DNA from: Candidatus Omnitrophica bacterium 4484_49 | GTDB lineage: Bacteria > Omnitrophota > Gorgyraeia > Kaelpiales > Kaelpiaceae | Direction of reading: 5' to 3' | Assembly (NCBI GenBank): GCA_002085265.1 | Contig: NATI01000028.1 | Coordinates: forward strand, 1-9,953 | DNA length: 9,953 bases | In this document: piece by piece, positions 5,021 to 9,953 of the stretch | Numbering within the stretch: position 1 is the stretch's first letter | Layout of the letters: every line of letters starts with the position of its first letter | The notes under the pieces: generated by a model | The model's input: only the letters and a program-made list of their open reading frames with translations | Databases searched by the model: none | What the model was told of the DNA's origin: nothing | Program-made: the position numbers and the translations under genes

Positions 5021-5974
5021 TTAAATTTGTCTTCCCTTCAAACCATGGTAAGCAAGGATACAGGCACCTAACACTCCGGCTTTTTCACGCAAACCTGCCT
5101 TAGATATTTTAACATCTCTTCCCTGGAGTTTCATAACCCGTTTTTTTATAAATTTCCTCAAGGGGACGAAAAGAAGTTGCCCGGCATTCGCCACTCCTCC
5201 TCCAATTATAATTCTATCGACATCCAGAAGATTAACCACCCCTGTAAGGATCTGTCCCAGTTTATGAGCAACATCCTCCCAGAACTCTATTGCTAAAGTA
5301 TCCCCCTTCCTTCCGGCAAGAGTTATATCTTCTAGAGTCAACTTTCCCTTTTTTCTTTTAATTCTACTCAACAATTGTGATTTAATATAAAAGGAGCGGG
5401 TATTGATTATCCTCATTAATTTTTTATTACCGATATAACTTTCAAGACAGGCAACTCCTCCACAGCTACATCGGGAACCACTGGCCTTTAAAGGGAAATG
5501 CCCTATCTCTCCTGCTGAATATGTAGAGCCACGGTAGATTTTACCATTAAGAATAAGGCCTCCTCCCACACCCGTACCCAGTGTAACCATAAGCATGTTT
5601 TTACTCCCTTTACCCGCACCCAGAAAATATTCTCCCAGAGCAGCAAGATTTACATCATTATCTAAAAATGTCCGAATACCGGTCTCCTTCTCTAAAATTT
5701 TCCTCCAGTATACATTCTTCCAACCTTTGAGATTCACAAGATAGTGAATGTATCCCTTTCTATAGTTTATCAACCCCGGGAGACCAAACCCAAGAGCGAA
5801 AAAATTATACTTATTTAATTCATCCAGCAATATCAGTATTCTGGAAATCGCTCTGGAAGGATTAGAAAATTCCTCTACCGGAAGAGAAAAAAACTTGTAG
5901 AGTTTGAATTTATAATCAGCGATTCCAACCTTTATATTTGTCCCCCCAACGTCTATTCCCAGAATGTACTTCAT
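5021..5974 (-). CDS. ROK-family sugar kinase, probable glucokinase
   Basis: A 317-residue cytoplasmic ROK protein. The ATP phosphate loop is LGIDVGGTNIKVG (5-17), followed by GFGLPGLIN (62-70). The catalytic Asp lies in LDNDVNLAALGE (D107). The second phosphate motif is TLGTGVGGGLILNG (131-144), and AGEIGH is at 154-159. The ROK zinc site is complete: H159, C169, C171 and C176 in CSCGGVACLE. The adenosine segment IIIGGGVANAG is at 255-265. There is no N-terminal DNA-binding helix-turn-helix, so this is an enzyme and not a ROK repressor. Glucose is the likeliest substrate, but ROK kinases also use N-acetylmannosamine, N-acetylglucosamine, fructose and allose. The start is the ATG at 5974, 8 bases after the GGDEF stop. 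No good ribosome binding site is visible, so translation may depend on coupling. An earlier in-frame TTG at 6004 is less likely because ROK proteins begin just before the phosphate loop. Confidence 0.9.
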   Translation of the reverse strand: MKYILGIDVGGTNIKVGIADYKFKLYKFFSLPVEEFSNPSRAISRILILLDELNKYNFFALGFGLPGLINYRKGYIHYLVNLKGWKNVYWRKILEKETGIRTFLDNDVNLAALGEYFLGAGKGSKNMLMVTLGTGVGGGLILNGKIYRGSTYSAGEIGHFPLKASGSRCSCGGVACLESYIGNKKLMRIINTRSFYIKSQLLSRIKRKKGKLTLEDITLAGRKGDTLAIEFWEDVAHKLGQILTGVVNLLDVDRIIIGGGVANAGQLLFVPLRKFIKKRVMKLQGRDVKISKAGLREKAGVLGACILAYHGLKGRQI

Positions 5975-5981
5975 AACAATG

Positions 5982-7268
5982 TTACTTGATACTGCTGTAG
6001 GCAATCACTTTGTTTCTACCTTTTCTCTTGGCGTAATACAACGCCAGGTCCGCCTTCTCTATTAATTCAGTAGGTTCCTGAGCATCGTAAGGGAAAGCAG
6101 ACACTCCAATACTTACAGTCATTCTCAGGACCTCATCATAGGCATGAAATACATTTTTCTCCACTGCTCTTCGAATTCTCTCTGCGACGTAAATTCCGTT
6201 TTCTGGACTGGTGTCAGGTAAAAATACACAAAACTCCTCTCCTCCATACCTGCCCACAATATCCACCTCACGAACATTCTGTTTAATTATACCTGCAATA
6301 TCTCTAAGGACGACATCTCCCACCAGGTGACCGAAGGTATCATTGCAATTTTTAAACCTGTCAAGGTCAAGCATCAGGAAACACGCCTGTCCTTTTTTAT
6401 CTTTTATCCTAACGAGTTCATTGTTATAAACCCGGATAAAGTGTCTGCGTACAAATACCTGAGTAAGCTCATCCGTAATCGCCAGTTCTTGAATTTGTTG
6501 ATAAAGTTGAATTTTACGCAGAGTTAACGATAGGAATCCAGCAAGGGTATGAGCAAAGTCAGTTTTCTCCTCTCTGAGATCCTCAAACATTACGAAACTA
6601 TTAACCTTACCCTCTGATACCAAAGGTATAACATATGTCCTGTATTTTTGAGTCTGATATCCCAGTTTCATAAATATAGGCTCCAACGCCTCACCATCAT
6701 AAAATCCCGCTTCCTCCTCTTTTAATATCTTCTCTCCGTCTATCAAAGGAGATTCGATATCTCTTCTGAACTCCACGATATTTGTATCGGGCTGAATAAA
6801 TACCAAATCCGTCCTACCATTTCTCAGAATAATTAACCTCAACGATTTAACATCAAAGCCCCTTTTAACTACATTGCCGAGCACTGGCAACAGCTGTTCC
6901 ATATACATCACTTTTGTAAACCCCTCACTCATTTCAAAGAATTGAGTAATTTTAGAAACTTCATGTTGAAGTCTACGATTAAACTTTTCCATCTCCTCCA
7001 ACCTTTCAGTACTCCTTCCCAGCGTTTTGCTGGCACTCTTAAACCTGGTTCCCAGTTCTTCTATCTCCGCTCTCATAATCTGCCCTTGGAAGTATTTCAA
7101 ATACAGATATACCCCCATCACACATCCCCAAGATACTGCCAAATGTAACGAAGGGTTAAAAAAAATCCCCCCTCCTACAAACAAAATTGCAAGCAAAACT
7201 TTAGTTTTGAACCTCAGTGGGAGAACGACCAGAATTAACAGAGATAAAGGGTATAAAATATCACTCAT
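5982..7268 (-). CDS. Membrane-anchored diguanylate cyclase (GGDEF), with inhibitory site
   Basis: A 428-residue protein. Two or three hydrophobic segments (about 5-19, 23-37, 41-60) anchor it in the membrane. A charged helical stretch (about 65-110), probably coiled coil, leads to a GAF-like sensor region (about 115-260) with no motif I can assign to a ligand. The GGDEF domain (about 262-428) is intact: TDELTQVFVRRHF, the metal and substrate loop MLDLDRFKNCNDTFGHLVGD (299-318), and RYGGEEF (340-346). It should therefore make cyclic di-GMP from GTP. Upstream of the signature, R333-E-V-D336 matches the RxxD product-inhibition site at the usual spacing. The ATG at 7268 overlaps the preceding gene by 8 bp (ATGAGTGA) with a weak AGG box, suggesting coupled translation. 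An in-frame TTG two codons upstream is possible but less likely. Confidence 0.9.
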   Translation of the reverse strand: MSDILYPLSLLILVVLPLRFKTKVLLAILFVGGGIFFNPSLHLAVSWGCVMGVYLYLKYFQGQIMRAEIEELGTRFKSASKTLGRSTERLEEMEKFNRRLQHEVSKITQFFEMSEGFTKVMYMEQLLPVLGNVVKRGFDVKSLRLIILRNGRTDLVFIQPDTNIVEFRRDIESPLIDGEKILKEEEAGFYDGEALEPIFMKLGYQTQKYRTYVIPLVSEGKVNSFVMFEDLREEKTDFAHTLAGFLSLTLRKIQLYQQIQELAITDELTQVFVRRHFIRVYNNELVRIKDKKGQACFLMLDLDRFKNCNDTFGHLVGDVVLRDIAGIIKQNVREVDIVGRYGGEEFCVFLPDTSPENGIYVAERIRRAVEKNVFHAYDEVLRMTVSIGVSAFPYDAQEPTELIEKADLALYYAKRKGRNKVIAYSSIK

Positions 7269-8676
7269 AAACAAGCCTGTTTTTCCCTAAGGTCTTGGCT
7301 TTATACAATCTGCTGTCCGCCAGTTCCAGAAGTTGAGCAACCTCCTGAACATCGTCAGGATAAACCGCCAGTCCTACAGAAACTGTGATATTTATCAACT
7401 GCCTCCTCACCCTGATACTGCTTCCCTGAATAGCCTTTCGGATAAGTTCTGCTCTATCCACTAACTGTTGTTTATTCCCTCCTCTTATGAAAACCAGAAA
7501 TTCCTCTCCTCCATATCTGCAGGCAAATTCGTTTTCCACGAGATGAGCTTTTATCACCCGGGAGATATTTTTCAATACCAGATCTCCCGCGAGGTGTCCA
7601 TAAGTATCATTACAATTCTTAAAATCATCGATATCCAGCATTAAAAAACCAAAAATTTCCTTCTCTCTTCTGGATAACTGCTCCTCAACCAGCTTTATAA
7701 ATTCCCGACGTAGATAAAGCTCTGTGAGACTATCATGAGTAGCAAGTTCTTCCATTCTTTTAAACAAAAAGGCGTTATCAATAGCAACTGCTGAAAGGTT
7801 GGCTATGAAATCCAGAAGCCTGAGGTCATCAACATTAAACTCCTCAGGCTGGGTGCTATCCATTCTTATAAGCCCAAGAAATCTGCCCCGAGAGCTGATA
7901 GGAGCAGATATTAAAGAGCGAAATTCTCTACCATAGGAAAAAATCTCCTCAGCATCAAATCTGAAATCTCGAAGAATATCCACGATCAGCAATCTTTTCC
8001 TCTGACGAAAAACCCAGTAGTCAGTAGGATCACCTGCTTTGGCTCTAATTTTTACACGAGGCGAAACGAGGTAAGAATTGGCCAGATAAAGGCTGTCTTT
8101 ATCACGGTCATAAAGGTAAATTAAGCATACATCTCCTTTTCCCATAATTTCCACACCGCTGGAACTGATTATTTCCAAAAGTTCTTCCAGATTTAAATTG
8201 GCTATTATCTCCTCAGCGAATTTTCTTAAACTGGTAAATCTAAAAATCTTTTTCTCCAGAGCTTCATTTATCTTCACCAGCCCCAGGTATTGATTCTGAC
8301 TTTCGTTTATCTTCTCCTGGACAGATTCCATCTCTAAAGAAATGGCGTTGGCTTTTTTACTATTGCTTCTTCTCTCCTCAGCCAACCGGAATCCCAGAAC
8401 ACACCCCAAGATAAAATAAGAAAGAAGATATTTAGGAGGATATTTAATTATTATCAGAAAAATGAACAAAAGGACAAACTCTGAAAGAAAAACTATGAGT
8501 CCCAGAGTATAACTAAGGGAAATAAGAAAAGCAATAGAAACTATAGATAACAGTAAAACTGCAAAATTCAATTCTATGTAGCCCAACGACAGGAAAAACA
8601 CCGAGAGGGCAACGACCTGGGTAACGAATATCAGGGAGATTAAAGCGTTTCTTTTAAGAATTATATTATTAAACAA
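7261..8676 (-). CDS. Membrane-anchored GAF-GGDEF diguanylate cyclase, lacking the inhibitory site
   Basis: A 471-residue protein with a strongly hydrophobic N-terminus (about 11-98, roughly four membrane helices). A charged helical linker, probably coiled coil, covers 100-150, a GAF domain about 150-305 (with SLISAPISSRGRFLGLIRMD and DLRLLDFIANLSAVAIDNA), and a GGDEF domain about 308-471. Catalytic elements are complete: HDSLTELYLRREF, MLDIDDFKNCNDTYGHLAGD (346-365) and RYGGEEF (387-393), so it should be an active cyclase. The RxxD inhibitory site is absent; the matching residues are V380-E-N-E383. Its domain plan matches the next gene downstream, suggesting an old tandem duplication. The start is a TTG at 8676, overlapping the ABC ATPase stop by 8 bp (TTGTTTAA), with no clear ribosome binding site. 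The next in-frame Met is near residue 116 and would remove the membrane region, so TTG is preferred. Confidence 0.88.
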   Translation of the reverse strand: MFNNIILKRNALISLIFVTQVVALSVFFLSLGYIELNFAVLLLSIVSIAFLISLSYTLGLIVFLSEFVLLFIFLIIIKYPPKYLLSYFILGCVLGFRLAEERRSNSKKANAISLEMESVQEKINESQNQYLGLVKINEALEKKIFRFTSLRKFAEEIIANLNLEELLEIISSSGVEIMGKGDVCLIYLYDRDKDSLYLANSYLVSPRVKIRAKAGDPTDYWVFRQRKRLLIVDILRDFRFDAEEIFSYGREFRSLISAPISSRGRFLGLIRMDSTQPEEFNVDDLRLLDFIANLSAVAIDNAFLFKRMEELATHDSLTELYLRREFIKLVEEQLSRREKEIFGFLMLDIDDFKNCNDTYGHLAGDLVLKNISRVIKAHLVENEFACRYGGEEFLVFIRGGNKQQLVDRAELIRKAIQGSSIRVRRQLINITVSVGLAVYPDDVQEVAQLLELADSRLYKAKTLGKNRLVYE

Positions 8677-9772
8677 TTGTTTTTTCTGTCAACTTATCAA
8701 AAAAATGCACCCTGCTCATGTCAAAGACAACCTCTAAATCCTGTCCGGTCTCAACCTGCTCCTGTCCTGCAACCTTTGCGATGAATGAATACTTACCAGA
8801 ATTCAAATACAGATAGACTTCAGAACCCATCGGCTCTACAACCTCCACATTCACATTCACGATATTCTCCGGAGGAGCCTCAGATACGAACAGTTTATCA
8901 TAAATATCCTCAGGGCGAATTCCGAACATAACCTCCTTCCATAAATAATCCTTAAGATAAGGAATCATTTCATCAATTATTTTGACCTGAAAGTCACCAC
9001 TATCAAAATAAAATTTGCCGTCTTTCTTAATTACCTTACCCTCAATAAAATTCATAGGGGGAGTCCCGATAAAACCAGCGACAAACTTATTCACAGGTCT
9101 GTTATACAAAGTGTGAGGGTCTGCTATCTGTTGAATCCGTCCATCTTTCATAACCACTATCTTTTCTCCCAGAGTCATAGCTTCCATCTGGTCGTGAGTA
9201 ACGTAAATCATCGTAGCCTGAAGTCGCTTATGAAGTTTATTCAATTCTGTGCGCATCTGGACTCTGAGTTTGGCATCAAGATTACTAAGTGGTTCATCAA
9301 ATAAAAACACCAGAGGTTTCCTGACGATCGCCCTTCCTACTGCCACTCTCTGTTTCTCTCCCCCGGAGAGTTCCTTGGGCCGTCTTTTGAGGAGGTGAGA
9401 AATACCGAGGATTTCTGCTGCCTCTTGAACCCGTTTATCTATCTCGGATTTGGGATATTTTCTGAGTCTGAGGCCAAAAGCCATATTTTCATACACTGTC
9501 ATGTGAGGATAAAGGGCGTAATTTTGAAAGACCATGGCAATATCCCTATCCTTAGGTGGAACATCATTTACGAGTTTTTCTCCTATATAAATTTCTCCCT
9601 CCGTCACCTCCTCCAGCCCGGCTATCATTCTCAAAGTGGTGGACTTTCCACAGCCGGAAGGACCAAGTATAACCACAAATTCTCCATGCTCTACCCCGAG
9701 ATTAAAATCTTTAACAGCCAAAACATCCCCGGGATAGATTTTAGTTACCTTTACTAAACTTACCTGTGCCAT
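8669..9772 (-). CDS. Sugar ABC transporter ATP-binding protein, MalK/UgpC/MsmX type
   Basis: A 367-residue importer ATPase of the carbohydrate-uptake (CUT1) family. The nucleotide-binding domain has Walker A GPSGCGKST (37-45), a Q-loop at Q83 in VFQNYALYPHM, the signature LSGGEKQRVAVGRA (135-148), Walker B VFLFDEP with D159 and E160, the D-loop SNLDAKLR, and the switch His193 in VTHDQMEA. Residues about 235-367 form the TOBE/OB regulatory domain typical of MalK and UgpC (GIRPEDIYD at 284-292, VEVVEPMGSEVYLYL at 308-322). The ATG at 9772 has GAAGGG a few bases upstream. It is the first gene of the long unit, behind a promoter at 9865-9835. No permease or solute-binding gene accompanies it, so it probably energises sugar permeases encoded elsewhere, as MsmX-type shared ATPases do. 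Family certain, substrate unknown. Confidence 0.95.
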   Translation of the reverse strand: MAQVSLVKVTKIYPGDVLAVKDFNLGVEHGEFVVILGPSGCGKSTTLRMIAGLEEVTEGEIYIGEKLVNDVPPKDRDIAMVFQNYALYPHMTVYENMAFGLRLRKYPKSEIDKRVQEAAEILGISHLLKRRPKELSGGEKQRVAVGRAIVRKPLVFLFDEPLSNLDAKLRVQMRTELNKLHKRLQATMIYVTHDQMEAMTLGEKIVVMKDGRIQQIADPHTLYNRPVNKFVAGFIGTPPMNFIEGKVIKKDGKFYFDSGDFQVKIIDEMIPYLKDYLWKEVMFGIRPEDIYDKLFVSEAPPENIVNVNVEVVEPMGSEVYLYLNSGKYSFIAKVAGQEQVETGQDLEVVFDMSRVHFFDKLTEKTIV

Positions 9773-9787
9773 GATAACCCTTCTTCC

Positions 9788-9805
9788 CTGTTAGATAAAT
9801 AACAG
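9788..9805. promoter_or_regulatory. Inverted repeat in the leader of the ABC ATPase gene
   Basis: CTGTTA (9788-9793) and TAACAG (9800-9805) are perfect 6-base arms around a 6-base spacer. They lie between the predicted transcription start and the ATG at 9772, so they could be a small operator or a weak leader hairpin close to the ribosome binding site. Short arms like these can occur by chance in AT-rich DNA. Confidence 0.3.
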
Positions 9806-9834
9806 TTGAATATCTGAAAACTTTACAATAGTGA

Positions 9835-9865
9835 ATTATATACTGGATAATGGGAAAATAGTCAA
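9835..9865 (-). promoter_or_regulatory. Sigma70-like promoter of the ABC ATPase-to-lptD unit
   Basis: On the minus strand TTGACT (9865-9860) is followed by TATATAAT (9842-9835). Reading the -10 as TATATA gives 17-base spacing, and reading it as TATAAT gives 19. An A-run on the plus strand (T-run on the transcribed side) just upstream, at 9869-9877, could act as an UP element. A perfect palindrome TGGGATCCCA (9878-9887) sits just behind it as a possible regulator site. The expected leader is about 55 bases. Confidence 0.7.
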
Positions 9866-9953
9866 TAAGAAAAAAAATGGGATCCCAGATAGGTATAGAG
9901 ATATTTACCACTTAGCACGAATATATAAAATAAAGAAATTAGATGAAGAACCC
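9866..9953. other. Upstream non-coding end of the window
   Basis: Very AT-rich sequence upstream of the promoter. Besides the palindrome at 9878-9887 I see no gene start and no convincing coding frame. One minus-strand frame is open from the window edge for 28-29 codons and another for about 15, either of which could be the tail of an upstream gene, but neither resembles a protein I know. GTGCTAAGTGGTAAAT (minus strand, within 9898-9921) is the only word-like motif noticed. Confidence 0.4.

Noticed and set aside
5975..6004. Ten extra N-terminal residues for the ROK kinase from a TTG at 6004
   Set aside because: ROK kinases normally begin a few residues before the LGIDVGGT loop, and this extension is only the shifted reading of the GGDEF gene's last codons.
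9113..9757. Plus-strand open frames inside the ABC ATPase gene
   Set aside because: They are antisense to a fully motif-supported ATPase and lack start signals.

Overview
This 9,953-base window is AT-rich by eye, and every gene I can support lies on the minus strand, so transcription runs from right to left. It looks like a chromosomal fragment of an anaerobic diderm bacterium. LptD, the outer-membrane lipopolysaccharide inserter, implies an LPS-type outer membrane. The cysteine-rich DUF6485 protein, the short MetE/UROD-like methyltransferase, the flavodoxin and the bifunctional-nuclease (DUF151) protein fit an uncultivated anaerobic lineage. Omnitrophota or a similar candidate phylum is a guess from gene content, not a proven placement.

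The first transcription unit (about 9865 down to 2277) starts from a sigma70-like promoter at 9865-9835. It holds, in order, a MalK/UgpC/MsmX-type sugar ABC transporter ATPase, two membrane-anchored GGDEF proteins, a ROK-family sugar kinase, a small transaldolase and lptD. Gaps are tiny and two of the first junctions overlap by 8 bp. The unit joins sugar import energy, c-di-GMP synthesis, sugar phosphorylation, pentose-phosphate carbon shuffling and outer-membrane assembly. No permease or binding protein is in the window, so the ATPase probably serves permeases encoded elsewhere.

The spacer 2053-2276 is unusual. An 80-100 bp degenerate tetranucleotide repeat starts at the lptD stop codon. It is followed by a compact hairpin and then by a near-consensus promoter (TTGACA, 17 bp, TAAAAT) at 2052-2024.

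That promoter drives the second unit (2001 down to 1): a 67-residue DUF6485 protein, a DUF151 bifunctional nuclease, a cobalamin-independent methionine synthase-like protein (broken), and a flavodoxin with a strong ribosome binding site.

The left end is anomalous. The methyltransferase gene is frameshifted, with an apparent loss of roughly 38 nt right after its zinc-ligand His-Cys motif. The flavodoxin reads in frame, at residue 103, into a second 106-bp copy of the methyltransferase segment. Both joins start at the same base of the repeated segment. This suggests either a microhomology-driven rearrangement (a partial 643-bp tandem unit) or, at least as likely, an assembly or amplification chimera near a contig end. 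I found no new defence, toxin or mobile system.
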